A stretch of 64,000 nt of DNA, taken from positions 95,529 to 159,528 of the forward strand of contig NZ_JABEQJ010000007.1 of the NCBI RefSeq assembly GCF_014174255.1, written 5' to 3'. Below the pieces are notes generated by a model, which was given only the letters and a program-made list of their open reading frames with translations, was not told where the DNA came from and did no database searches. This stretch comes from Gluconacetobacter sacchari. GTDB lineage: Bacteria; Pseudomonadota; Alphaproteobacteria; Acetobacterales; Acetobacteraceae. Position numbers and translations under genes: made by a program. Every line of letters starts with the position of its first letter. The first letter of the stretch is position 1. Positions 1-7,753 of this stretch are shown here, piece by piece.

Positions 1-151
1 GCGCCAGCAGTTCCTCCAGCCCGGAGGCCACGAAGCCCTTTTCGGTCAGCGCCGCGACGCCTTCCCGGATCAGGGTCTGCCGGGTCTCGGAATAGCCGTC
101 TTCCGATTTCGGCGGGCGGCCACGGCGGCGGTGTTGAGCCACGGATGTCAT
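1..151 (-). CDS. TetR/AcrR family regulator, N-terminal fragment
   Basis: About 50 codons are visible, read leftwards from an ATG at 151 and cut by the window edge. The protein opens with a basic stretch (RRRGRPPKSEDG) followed by an SETRQTLIREGVAALTEKGF-like helix, the usual start of a TetR DNA-binding domain. The ligand-binding half lies outside the window, so neither target nor inducer can be inferred. The gene reads away from the HxlR gene at 228-614, which is on the same strand upstream of it. Confidence 0.6.
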   Translation of the reverse strand, partial: MTSVAQHRRRGRPPKSEDGYSETRQTLIREGVAALTEKGFVASGLEELLA

Positions 152-227
152 GGAGGGTTTTGTAGACCGATCGTCTGGTAAATTGCGCGCCGTTTTCCGG
201 GCGGGACGTTCACATCGTCGTCAGCGG

Positions 228-614
228 TCATCCGCCGGCGGGCGCGGCCTCCGGCTCCGTCTCGCGCTGGGTGTCCGTTCCGAAGCGGGTATGGGTATCG
301 CCCCACTGTTTCAGCGCCGTGATGACGGGTTCCAGAGTCCGGCCGCGTTCGGTCAGGCTGTATTCCACTTTCGGCGGCACTTCGGCGTAGACCGTCCGCA
401 GGACGAAGCCGTCCTGTTCCAGTTCGCGCAATTGTGCCGTGAGCATGCGCTGGGTGACGGTGGGCAGGCGCTTGCGGAGGGCGTTGAAGCGCATCGTTCC
501 GTGCAGGAGATGGAAAAGGATCACGCCTTTCCACTTCCCGTCGATCAGTTCGAGCGTCGCTTCCACGGCGCAACCGGGGCTGCAATCCAGCCGTTTGTGA
601 CGGATACGGGGCAT
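228..614 (-). CDS. HxlR family transcriptional regulator
   Basis: A 128-residue winged-helix protein of normal HxlR length. It has the family signature near the N-terminus: two cysteines in DCSPGC, then LELIDGKWKGVILFHLL, then the helix-turn-helix region (MRFNALRKRLPTVTQRMLTAQL) and the wing (VEYSLTERGRTLEP). HxlR proteins often sense electrophiles or redox state through such cysteines and control a divergent gene; that role is inferred here. The divergent partner is a quinone-reductase-like gene, which fits. A GTATC-N6-GATAC dyad lies directly before the start codon. Confidence 0.9.
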   Translation of the reverse strand: MPRIRHKRLDCSPGCAVEATLELIDGKWKGVILFHLLHGTMRFNALRKRLPTVTQRMLTAQLRELEQDGFVLRTVYAEVPPKVEYSLTERGRTLEPVITALKQWGDTHTRFGTDTQRETEPEAAPAGG

Positions 615-618
615 GACG

Positions 619-634
619 GTATCATTTCCGATAC
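619..634. promoter_or_regulatory. Dyad GTATC-N6-GATAC, candidate HxlR operator
   Basis: A perfect 5+5 inverted repeat with a 6-base centre sits 5 bases upstream of the HxlR start and in front of the divergent dehydrogenase gene. Its place in the shared intergenic region makes it a plausible autoregulatory operator. Binding is inferred from position and symmetry only. Confidence 0.45.
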
Positions 635-714
635 TATGAGCGTTTTATGTGCGTTCTTGCGCGTGGGGAGCATAGCGCCTCACATTTGTGCCGTTCAACG
701 ATGGAGCGGACATC

Positions 715-1734
715 ATGCGTGCCGTTGGTTATCAATCCCCCCTGCCGATCGACGACCCCGATGCGTTGCAGGACATCGAACTTCCCGAACCCGTGCCGGG
801 CGGCCGGGATCTCCTGGTCGAGATCCGGGCGGTTTCGGTCAATCCCGTGGATACCAAGGTGCGGAGGAGCGCCGTGCCCGAACCCGGCCAATGGCGGGTG
901 CTCGGCTGGGACGCCGCGGGAATCGTGAAGGCGACGGGGCCGGATGTCCGTCACTTCGCGGTGGGGGACGACGTCTTCTATGCCGGCGCGTTGCAGCGTT
1001 CGGGGACGAATGCCCAGTTCCACCTGGTCGACGAGCGGATCGTGGGCCGCAAGCCGGCATCGCTGGACTGGGCGCAGGCCGCCGCGCTGCCGCTGACCGC
1101 GATCACGGCGTGGGAGATGATGTTCGACCGGCTCGAACTCCGCCGGCCCGTCGCCGGGACCGTGCCGTCGCTGCTGATCGTCGGCGGCGCGGGGGGCGTC
1201 GGGTCGATCGCGATCCAGCTTGCCCGCGCGCTGACGGACCTCGCGGTCATTGCCACGGCGTCGCGCTCCGAGACGCGGGAATGGGTCCGCGCCCTGGGCG
1301 CGCATCATGTGATCGATCATCGGAACGGCCTCGCCGACCAGGTGGCGCGCCTGCCGACGGGGGCGCCCGGCTTCGTGTTCTCCACCACGCAGACCTGCCG
1401 GCATTATGCCGATATCGTGACGTTGCTGGCGCCGCAGGGACGTTTCGGGCTGACCGACGATCCGGACGAACTCGATGCGCTGCCGCTCAAACGCAAGAGC
1501 CTGTCGCTGCATTGGGAACTCATGTTCACGCGCTCCATGTTCGAAACGGCGGACATGGCCGAACAGGGCGTGGTGCTGAACGAGATCGCGGCGCTGGTGG
1601 ATCGCGGGCGCATCCGCACGACGCTGGGCGAAAACATGGGCCCGATCAATGCGGGCAACCTGCGGCGTGCGCACGCGCTGATCGAAAGCGGGCGGGCGAA
1701 GGGGAAGATCGTACTCGCCGGCTTCGGGGCGTGA
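715..1734 (+). CDS. Zinc-type alcohol dehydrogenase-like / quinone oxidoreductase family protein
   Basis: A 339-residue medium-chain dehydrogenase/reductase. The N-terminal GroES-like domain (LPEPVPGGRDLLVEIRAVSVNPVDTKVR) is followed by a nucleotide-binding domain with GGAGGVGSIAIQLARAL at about residues 156-172. The cysteine ligands of the zinc alcohol dehydrogenases are not seen, so an NADPH quinone or enone reductase is more likely than an alcohol dehydrogenase. The ATG at 715 is preferred over a GTG at 688 because GGAGCGG lies at a good distance before it. Divergent from HxlR, the probable regulator. Confidence 0.85.
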   Translation: MRAVGYQSPLPIDDPDALQDIELPEPVPGGRDLLVEIRAVSVNPVDTKVRRSAVPEPGQWRVLGWDAAGIVKATGPDVRHFAVGDDVFYAGALQRSGTNAQFHLVDERIVGRKPASLDWAQAAALPLTAITAWEMMFDRLELRRPVAGTVPSLLIVGGAGGVGSIAIQLARALTDLAVIATASRSETREWVRALGAHHVIDHRNGLADQVARLPTGAPGFVFSTTQTCRHYADIVTLLAPQGRFGLTDDPDELDALPLKRKSLSLHWELMFTRSMFETADMAEQGVVLNEIAALVDRGRIRTTLGENMGPINAGNLRRAHALIESGRAKGKIVLAGFGA

Positions 1735-1819
1735 GGAGGACCGACATGGACGGGATATCATCGGATAAGGCGCGGTGCCGGTGTGCGGCCGGCGGGAAGA
1801 CCGGCGGGAAGACGGGCGC

Positions 1820-2221
1820 ATGAGCGGCGGCCGCTTCGACCTCGGCGCCATCGCGGCGGCGTTTCCGGACGCGGCCGACACGATGCTGCTGGACACGTAT
1901 CTGACGGATTCCGCGTCGCGCAGCATCCGGGTCTTTCGTGTCTATCGCGGCGTACCGGCCCATTATCATACGCAATGCGACGAGATCCTGCATGTGCTTG
2001 CCGGCGAGGGCACGTTCTGGATCGACGACCCGGCGAACGAGGCGGCCTTCGCGCCGGGCCATCTGCTCGTCTTCCCCCGGCGCGCCGTCCATGCCCTGCC
2101 GCGCATCGTGCGCGACCCCGTGGTGTTCCTGGCCATCGACACGCCGCGCCGGGCGGAGGACGACATAACCTTCGTCGATCCGGACGATGGGTCCGCCGCC
2201 GAATTCATTGCGAGGATATGA
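1820..2221 (+). CDS. Cupin domain protein
   Basis: A 133-residue single-domain cupin. The first metal-binding motif appears as AHYHTQCDEILHVLAGEG, and the second lies in PGHLLVFPRRAVHALPRI. Small cupins of this kind bind a metal ion and may be isomerases, dioxygenases or sugar-binding proteins; the substrate cannot be read from sequence. The gene starts 85 bases after the dehydrogenase and may be cotranscribed. An in-frame upstream ATG exists at 1775, but the cupin fold begins after the ATG at 1820. Confidence 0.8.
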   Translation: MSGGRFDLGAIAAAFPDAADTMLLDTYLTDSASRSIRVFRVYRGVPAHYHTQCDEILHVLAGEGTFWIDDPANEAAFAPGHLLVFPRRAVHALPRIVRDPVVFLAIDTPRRAEDDITFVDPDDGSAAEFIARI

Positions 2222-2253
2222 GGATATGACGGCGTGACGCCCGGCATCCCCGA

Positions 2254-2946
2254 TCATTCGGCAGTCTCCTGGCCGGCGGTTTCGCCCTGTGCCTCCTCGG
2301 GCGGCAGCCATCGGTTTGTCCGGTAATATTCCGTCATTTTCCCGACGATGGCGCCGGCCGTCCTGTCGGCGTCCTCGTGGCCGTCGCTCAATGCCTCCCT
2401 GGCGATGGCGTGCGCGCTGTGGATGCCGAAGCCGATCGGGTTCCAGGCGCTGACGATGACGCCGGGCATGGAACCGCTGTCGGCCTTGACGGTAAAATCC
2501 AGAAGGCTGGTCGCCTGTGCGCCGCGTTCGTCATACAGGACGACGTGGGAGCGCAGGCGGCTCTTGCCCGTTCCGAAACCGACCAGTTCGCGCTCCCAGG
2601 CATTGCCGGACTGGAGCGTGCCGATATCGACCACCAGCGCAAGGTCGCTGCCGTTGGGGTGTGGCGTGGGTTCCGACGGATCGGCGGGATAGGCGACGAT
2701 ATGGGCCTTTTCCAGGCTTTTCGCCAGACCGGCGGCCAGGGCCTGCATGGTGCGATCCAGGCGCCGCGCATTCTGCGTCGTCCGGGGCTGGCTGGTCGTC
2801 ACCCTGACCGCGACCGGAGCGACAGGCTGGCTGTCGGTCACGGTGACGGGGTGCTGGACCTGGGCGCCGGCGCACGATGCGAGGAACAGCAGTGCGCCGG
2901 GCGCCGGGAGGCGTGCCGCGGCGCCCCATATGCGACGGGGCGTCAT
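2254..2946 (-). CDS. DUF4410-type lipoprotein
   Basis: 230 residues. The ATG at 2946 gives a clean lipoprotein signal (PGALLFLASCAGAQ, modified Cys at about residue 23). The mature part contains LQSGNAWERELVGFGTGKSRLRS, which resembles the GNR...VGFGAGKS core of the DUF4410 family, followed by a PGVIVSAWNPIGF segment. Function of the family is unknown. The start overlaps the stop of the upstream gene (2943-2946), so the two are translationally coupled. A longer upstream in-frame reading is arginine-rich and not protein-like. Confidence 0.75.
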   Translation of the reverse strand: MTPRRIWGAAARLPAPGALLFLASCAGAQVQHPVTVTDSQPVAPVAVRVTTSQPRTTQNARRLDRTMQALAAGLAKSLEKAHIVAYPADPSEPTPHPNGSDLALVVDIGTLQSGNAWERELVGFGTGKSRLRSHVVLYDERGAQATSLLDFTVKADSGSMPGVIVSAWNPIGFGIHSAHAIAREALSDGHEDADRTAGAIVGKMTEYYRTNRWLPPEEAQGETAGQETAE

Positions 2947-3317
2947 GGTGTCGGGCGCGCCGGATACATATAGACCGGCGCGGGCGCGACGAGGACCGCG
3001 GGTGGATAGACGACCGGCCTCGGTGCGACATAGACCGAATATGGATAACCGTAAGGATAGGGATACGGATAGGGACGCGCCGCCGCGCCGATCGCGGCAC
3101 CCGCCGCGACGCCGGCCGCGACGGCGCCTGCCCCGCGCCAGGAGACGTAGCAGCACGGACCGACAAAGGGGCGGCCATAGGGGCCGGGCGTATGCACCGC
3201 GGCCACGCCGCCATGCGGCCCCCAGACGGCTGTCGTTCCCGCCCCGGCCGGGGCGGCGAGCGCGATGGATGCCACGATGCCGATCGCACCGCCCAGCGCA
3301 TGAGAGAGTTTGGGCAT
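2943..3317 (-). CDS. Exported Tyr/Pro-rich small protein
   Basis: 124 residues with a signal peptide (GGAIGIVASIALAAPAGAG). The mature protein has an Ala/Gly-rich hydrophobic stretch (GAVAAGVAAGAAIGAAA) and then a low-complexity PYPYPYPYGYPYSVYVAP segment. No enzymatic motif is seen. The ATG at 3317 has GGAGG six bases upstream. It probably belongs to the same transcript as the DUF4410 lipoprotein. A periplasmic or surface structural role is only a guess. Confidence 0.65.
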   Translation of the reverse strand: MPKLSHALGGAIGIVASIALAAPAGAGTTAVWGPHGGVAAVHTPGPYGRPFVGPCCYVSWRGAGAVAAGVAAGAAIGAAARPYPYPYPYGYPYSVYVAPRPVVYPPAVLVAPAPVYMYPARPTP

Positions 3318-3367
3318 TGCCTGCCTCCGATATTCTGGATTTCTCTTGTTTTCGTCGGGAGTTTTCA

Positions 3368-3727
3368 TCAGGATTGCGGGTGCCAGTCGTCGGGCGTCAG
3401 GTATCCCTTGCCGCCTTCATCCATCTGGCTGAATTTTTCGTCGAGCCGTGCCTTCTGGTCCTCGGGCGAGAGCCGGCTGAACATGGCGGCGCGCATGCCG
3501 CCGGCCGACGCCATCCGGGCCCTGGCGAACGATTCGAATTCATCCCGCGAGACATGGCCGTCATGATTCGTGTCGGCGGCCTGGAAGCCGGCCATGCGGC
3601 GGCCCTCGGAACCGTCCTGCGCGAAAACCCTGTCGCTGAGCGCCGGTCCGGCCACGCCCAGGATGAGCGGCGACAGGAGAGCGAATGCGCCGATCCTGGT
3701 CGCCAGGTTTCTGAAAGCATCGGACAT
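3368..3727 (-). CDS. EF-hand domain exported protein
   Basis: 119 residues. An N-terminal hydrophobic segment (IGAFALLSPLILGVAGPALS) is probably a signal peptide. A canonical 12-residue EF-hand calcium loop, DTNHDGHVSRDE, lies near residue 52, and a second degenerate loop (DEGGKGYLTPDD) lies near the C-terminus. It probably binds calcium in the periplasm. It sits in a run of small exported proteins on the same strand. Confidence 0.8.
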   Translation of the reverse strand: MSDAFRNLATRIGAFALLSPLILGVAGPALSDRVFAQDGSEGRRMAGFQAADTNHDGHVSRDEFESFARARMASAGGMRAAMFSRLSPEDQKARLDEKFSQMDEGGKGYLTPDDWHPQS

Positions 3728-3799
3728 GCTGATCTCCGTTCGGTTGTCCGCTGCTGTTACGGACGGGGAATCGGAATACGACGGGGGGGACGGTATTTT

Positions 3800-4327
3800 T
3801 TACGGACCGACCGGTACCGGGTACAGCAGGGCCGGCGGGCCGTAGACCATCGGTGGGGGCGGCAATTGCTCGCCATGGCCGACCATGCATTGGGCATATG
3901 CGCCGTCATACCGGCGCTGGAGCGCCTGGCCGGTCTGCCGCGCCCGGCCCGCCCCGATGACCGACCCCAGCAGCAGGCCGCTGCCTGCCCCGATCGCCGC
4001 GCCGTTGCCCGCGTCGCCGGCCACGCTGCCGAGCAGGGCACCCGACGCGGCGCCGATGCCGGTGCCCAGGACGGCGCTTTTCAGGCCGCTCGACGCGGCG
4101 CTCTGGGACGGCGTTTCGCCTGTCTGCATCTGTGCATAGAGACGGCATTGGGCGTCGTTCCGCTGGAACATCGCGAAACTTTCGCCGGGACGCGGCATGA
4201 TCGTGAAGCTGGGCGCGACCGGAGCGGGTGGCGCGCAGGCGGCGAGTGTGAGGGCGCCGAACGCGGGGATCGCGGTTCGACCGCGAAGGAAGCGTGACGC
4301 GCGGAAGAAGAATTGTCCTGGCAGCAT
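3800..4327 (-). CDS. Glycine-zipper lipoprotein
   Basis: 175 residues. A lipobox (LTLAAC) ends the signal. The centre is a glycine-zipper membrane-associated segment with GxxxG-like spacing (GIGAASGALLGSVAGDAG, then AAIGAGSGLLLGSVIGAG) at about residues 95-130. The tail is proline-rich. Proteins of this kind are outer-membrane-associated and of unknown exact role. Cys in CRLYAQMQTG and QCMVGHG may form a disulphide (inference). Confidence 0.75.
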   Translation of the reverse strand: MLPGQFFFRASRFLRGRTAIPAFGALTLAACAPPAPVAPSFTIMPRPGESFAMFQRNDAQCRLYAQMQTGETPSQSAASSGLKSAVLGTGIGAASGALLGSVAGDAGNGAAIGAGSGLLLGSVIGAGRARQTGQALQRRYDGAYAQCMVGHGEQLPPPPMVYGPPALLYPVPVGP

Positions 4328-4444
4328 GAAGCCTGACCCATCGGAACGGAGGGAGAACGACGGTCGCTCCGGCGACCATGCGTTCTACGGACGACGGATC
4401 GGTGCCCCCCGGAATGGGTCTTTAAAAATCAGCTTGGATAATCG

Positions 4445-4897
4445 TCAGAGATCCGGTTTCTGGTGCGGTGCGGCATCGACCAGCGCGCGGCGGCCCTGTG
4501 GGGACAGGCGGCCCAGGGCTTCGACCAGGGCGTCGCTGAACGTGCCGACGAAGACATTCCACGCGGCGCGCCATTGTTGCATGGCGGCGCGGGTCGCTTC
4601 CGGATCGAAATGGGGCGCCAGCAACTGACGGTCGATTTCCGCGCGGGCGCGGGCGAGGTTTTCCTGTGCCTGGGCGTAGCGTGGCGCTTCCTGGCGCAGC
4701 ACCGTGCGGAATGCCTCCGCGTCCCGCGCGTCGAGCCGGGAGGTCATATGTTGCAGCACGCGCATGAGAACGGGCGCGTTCCCCTGGCGATGGCGCAGAT
4801 ATTGACCGCCGACGACCGCGACGAGAAAGAGGTTCAGCAGCAGCGAGCCGACCACAAGCCACCGGCGCGCCCGGCCGTTCGCATCGAAAAAGATCAT
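4445..4897 (-). CDS. CnrX/CpxP-like periplasmic sensor (metal-resistance fold)
   Basis: 150 residues. One N-terminal transmembrane segment (WLVVGSLLLNLFLVAVVGG) is followed by a predicted helical-hairpin periplasmic domain (LQHMTSRLDARDAEAFRTVL ... LARARAEIDRQL ... ATRAAMQQWRAAWNVF). This is the layout of the heavy-metal sensor/resistance family related to CnrX. The His/Met clusters expected for metal binding are not obvious, so the ligand may not be a metal. The ATG overlaps the stop of the upstream membrane gene, and together with the sigma factor the three genes form one operon. Confidence 0.7.
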   Translation of the reverse strand: MIFFDANGRARRWLVVGSLLLNLFLVAVVGGQYLRHRQGNAPVLMRVLQHMTSRLDARDAEAFRTVLRQEAPRYAQAQENLARARAEIDRQLLAPHFDPEATRAAMQQWRAAWNVFVGTFSDALVEALGRLSPQGRRALVDAAPHQKPDL

Positions 4898-5406
4898 CAG
4901 CCGCCACCACTCACTGGAATCACGAGGAACATGTTGAGCGGGTCGCCCGCCCCGCCGGACGATTGCATCCATCCCAGCCACAGGCCGGCCGTTACCGCGC
5001 AGGCGCAGCCGAGGACCAGTCCCGCGCGGCGGAAGACGAGGAGGCCGCCCGCCATTGCCGCCCAGGCGGGGTAGGCCGCCGACCGGCGGGACATGATGTG
5101 CCGCCATCCGCGCGGCAGGCGCGTTTTCGCGCCCTGCCCGGCGATCCGCCCGGCCACGCCCGCGCGCAGGCGCGCCAGGGCGGCCTGCGGGTCTTCATGC
5201 GCGCTCCGGGCTTGAAGCTCGGCGTCCTGGGCGTCGAACGCTCGGGCGATGGCGGCATCCACGTCCTGCTGCTCCCGCAAGACGGCATGCGCCTGCGGAG
5301 ACTGTGCGAGCAGCGCTTCCGCCGGTCCGCGATCGGCCGGGGGCCAGCGGGACAGGTCGGCGCCGTAGCTCTCCGCCAGGAAGAGGAATCGTTTCTGCGT
5401 CATCAT
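4897..5406 (-). CDS. Putative membrane anti-sigma factor
   Basis: 169 residues. The soluble N-terminal half (RFLFLAESYGADLSRWPP ... DVDAAIARAFDAQDAEL) is acidic and helical. Two hydrophobic segments follow near residues 110-150. Its position directly behind an ECF sigma gene, with overlapping stop/start at 5403-5406, is the main reason to call it an anti-sigma factor. It lacks the zinc HxxxCxxC motif of ZAS anti-sigma proteins. ATGATG gives two possible starts three bases apart. Confidence 0.6.
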   Translation of the reverse strand: MMTQKRFLFLAESYGADLSRWPPADRGPAEALLAQSPQAHAVLREQQDVDAAIARAFDAQDAELQARSAHEDPQAALARLRAGVAGRIAGQGAKTRLPRGWRHIMSRRSAAYPAWAAMAGGLLVFRRAGLVLGCACAVTAGLWLGWMQSSGGAGDPLNMFLVIPVSGGG

Positions 5407-5987
5407 GTGCGGTGCCTCCCCTGCGTGTGTCCGTTCCTGGCCAGCGTTTCCTTCAGCAGCGCGCGTCCGCGCGCGAGCAGCCGTTCCACCGCCTTGGCCG
5501 AAAGACCCATCCGGCGCGCCGCTTCCGCGCCGGACAGGCCTTCGTCATAGACCAGCGCCATCGCCGCGCGTTGCCTGGGCGGTACCGCCTGGAGCGCATC
5601 GACCAGCGCATGGCGTTCCTGCGCCGCCTCCAGGCGGCTTTCGGCGGACGGTCCGTCGTCGGTCATGTCGAACCCCTCGGGCAGTGGCTCCGGCCGTTTC
5701 CTGCGGGCGAGATCGATGCTGAGATTGACGATGACCCGATAGAGCCAGGTGGTGAACCGGGCGCGCGAACCGTCGAAATCGGGCGCGTGGCGCCATGCCC
5801 GCACGAACGCGTCCTGCACCAGATCTTCCGCCGCCTCGATATCGCGGGTCAGGCGGGTGGCCGTGCGCAGGGCGTACGGGCCGTGCCGCAGCACGATCTG
5901 GTCGAACGCGTCGCGGTCGCCCATGCCCGACCAGCGCAGGAGGTCGTCATCGGATGCCTCGCCGTAGCGCCGTCGCTCATCCGCCAT
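5403..5987 (-). CDS. ECF-type RNA polymerase sigma factor
   Basis: About 194 residues. Region 2 is clear (DAFDQIVLRHGPYALRTATR, then EDLVQDAFVRAWRHAPDFDG, then FTTWLYRVIVNLSIDLARR). Region 4 follows (LQAVPPRQRAAMALVYDEG with the helix-turn-helix SGAEAARRMGLSAKAVERLL). The ATG at 5987 was chosen because it opens just before region 2; an ATG at 6074 in the same frame would add 29 residues that do not look like a sigma factor. The gene heads an operon with a membrane anti-sigma candidate and a CnrX-like sensor. Confidence 0.9.
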   Translation of the reverse strand: MADERRRYGEASDDDLLRWSGMGDRDAFDQIVLRHGPYALRTATRLTRDIEAAEDLVQDAFVRAWRHAPDFDGSRARFTTWLYRVIVNLSIDLARRKRPEPLPEGFDMTDDGPSAESRLEAAQERHALVDALQAVPPRQRAAMALVYDEGLSGAEAARRMGLSAKAVERLLARGRALLKETLARNGHTQGRHRT

Positions 5988-6263
5988 CGACCGGTACCCT
6001 GTCCGTCCGGGGTTCGGCGACGCGTATTCGGCGCGCTGCGCGCCGATCACCCTTCTGAAGCGCCATCCTGTCATGCCATTCCGCCGTGTCCGCTGTCGGA
6101 GATGATACGGCGGGCATGCGGCCATCCCCCCGGGATCGTGGTGTAAAATTCTTCGGCGATTTTTTTTCTGCTCCCGAGGCGGGGGGACGTGCCGTGCGGA
6201 CCGTAACAGGGGCATGACAGATGCTCATCCTGCCTCGGTGGTCCGTGGCGCGACAAGACCGGA

Positions 6264-7643
6264 ATGGTCCGCATGAGATTCCCCCGACCGGGATCGCTGC
6301 GCGGGCAGATGACGCTTCTGCTCGGCGGCAGTTCCGCCGTCATGCTGGCAATCGCGGCGGCGGCGTTCCTGACGCTGCGCGCGGAGGAGCCGATGCCGCC
6401 GCCCGGTCCGTGGCCCGATGCCATCGGCATCGGCACCACGCTGCGCGCGATCGCGGCGGTTCCGGTGCCGGACCAGGCCGCCATCGCGTCGGCGCTGTCT
6501 TCGCCCGACCTGATCGTCGTGTTGAATGCCGATGTGCCGTGTCCGCCGGAGACGGAAGGTTTCGCGACGCGGACCCTGCGGCATGCGCTCCATGCTCTGG
6601 AGATGCAGGCCATGCCGGCCCCCCTGGTCATGAACTGCGCGAGCGATGCCTGGCGGCCGGGATTCACCCTTGCCCGCTTCGACGACCCGAAGGTGACGTT
6701 TCTGGTCCGCAATTATGCCCGTGTCGGCGGGCCGGGCATGATGCTGGCGACGTTGCCGATCATGCTGTGGATCGGCACGATCGCCGCCGCCATCGCCGTG
6801 CTGCTGCTGTGGTCGGCATGGTCCGTCCGTCGTCCGCTGGGGCTGCTGGCGGATGCCGTATCGCAGTACGAAGCGCAGGACCGGCCCGCGCCGATCGCGG
6901 AGGCCGGGCCAGCGGAGGTCCGGGGCGTCATGCGCGCCTTCAACGTGCTTCAGGAGCGTCTTGCCCGATCCAGCGAAGTGCGGATCCGTGCCTTGATGGG
7001 TGTCGCGCATGACCTGCGCACGCCGCTGACGCGCCTGGCCCTGCGGGTGGAAATGGGTGACGAATATCTGCGCCGGGAAGGCATGAAACGCGATATCGGC
7101 CTGATGAAGCGCATGCTGGACAATGCCATGTCGCTGTTCCGGGGCTATGACGAAACGGAAGACTGGCAGGTCGTGGACCTCGTGGCCCTCGCGCGGGAGG
7201 TGAGCGCCGATTTCGTGGCGGTGGACCGCGCGGTGCGGACCCTGACCGGATATCCGATCCTGCTGCGCTGCCAGCCATTGGCCATGACGCGGGTGCTCGG
7301 CAACCTGATCGAGAACGGATGCCGCCATGCGCATAACGTCTCCGTCGCCTTGCGCGAGGACGAGTGCGCGGTGGTTCTGGAGGTGAGCGACGATGGGCCG
7401 GGGATGTCTTCACGCCAGCGGCGGGCGGTATTGCTGGGAGAGGCGCGGAACGTTCCGGATCGCGCCGGGGGCGACGGGCATCTGGGCCTCGGCCTGCCGA
7501 TCGTCGCCGAGATCGTTCGCCGGCATCAGGGGCAACTGGACCTGCGCGACGCGCATCCCTCCGGCCTGATCGTGCGCATCGTGCTGCCGCGCGCGGCAGG
7601 CGGTGGCGCGATGTCCATCGCCCCGGCGCGATCGGGCGCGTGA
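6264..7643 (+). CDS. Orphan sensor histidine kinase (HAMP-HisKA-HATPase)
   Basis: 459 residues. Transmembrane segment 1 is at about 18-38, a periplasmic domain of about 125 residues follows, and transmembrane segment 2 lies at about 163-188. A HAMP linker (VRRPLGLLADAVSQYEAQD) leads to the phosphoacceptor box MGVAHDLRTPLTRL. The ATPase shows the N box (NLIENGCRHA), the G1 box (DDGPGM) and the G2 region (GHLGLGLPIV). No response regulator gene is adjacent, so the partner is unknown. It is divergent from the ECF sigma operon. ATG at 6273 is an alternative start. Confidence 0.88.
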   Translation: MVRMRFPRPGSLRGQMTLLLGGSSAVMLAIAAAAFLTLRAEEPMPPPGPWPDAIGIGTTLRAIAAVPVPDQAAIASALSSPDLIVVLNADVPCPPETEGFATRTLRHALHALEMQAMPAPLVMNCASDAWRPGFTLARFDDPKVTFLVRNYARVGGPGMMLATLPIMLWIGTIAAAIAVLLLWSAWSVRRPLGLLADAVSQYEAQDRPAPIAEAGPAEVRGVMRAFNVLQERLARSSEVRIRALMGVAHDLRTPLTRLALRVEMGDEYLRREGMKRDIGLMKRMLDNAMSLFRGYDETEDWQVVDLVALAREVSADFVAVDRAVRTLTGYPILLRCQPLAMTRVLGNLIENGCRHAHNVSVALREDECAVVLEVSDDGPGMSSRQRRAVLLGEARNVPDRAGGDGHLGLGLPIVAEIVRRHQGQLDLRDAHPSGLIVRIVLPRAAGGGAMSIAPARSGA

Positions 7644-7676
7644 GGGATGATGACGGGCGAGGGTCGCGGCCGTCTT

Positions 7677-7752
7677 TCAGGCGTCGCCGGGCGGAAAGAA
7701 CGGCACCCATGCGATCTCATGCGCGGCGCAGCGTTGATGTAGGGCATCGATG
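7677..7752 (-). pseudogene. Remnant of an aldo/keto reductase gene
   Basis: On the minus strand this short stretch encodes ALHQRCAAHEIAWVPFFP just before a stop codon. It resembles the segment after the barrel core of aldo/keto reductases, where C..GI.(F/Y/W)VPFFPL is conserved. Nothing else of such a gene is present: upstream is the end of the S9 peptidase gene and downstream is the end of the histidine kinase gene. It is probably a leftover of a deleted gene. The match is short and could be chance. Confidence 0.35.
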
Positions 7753-7753
7753 C

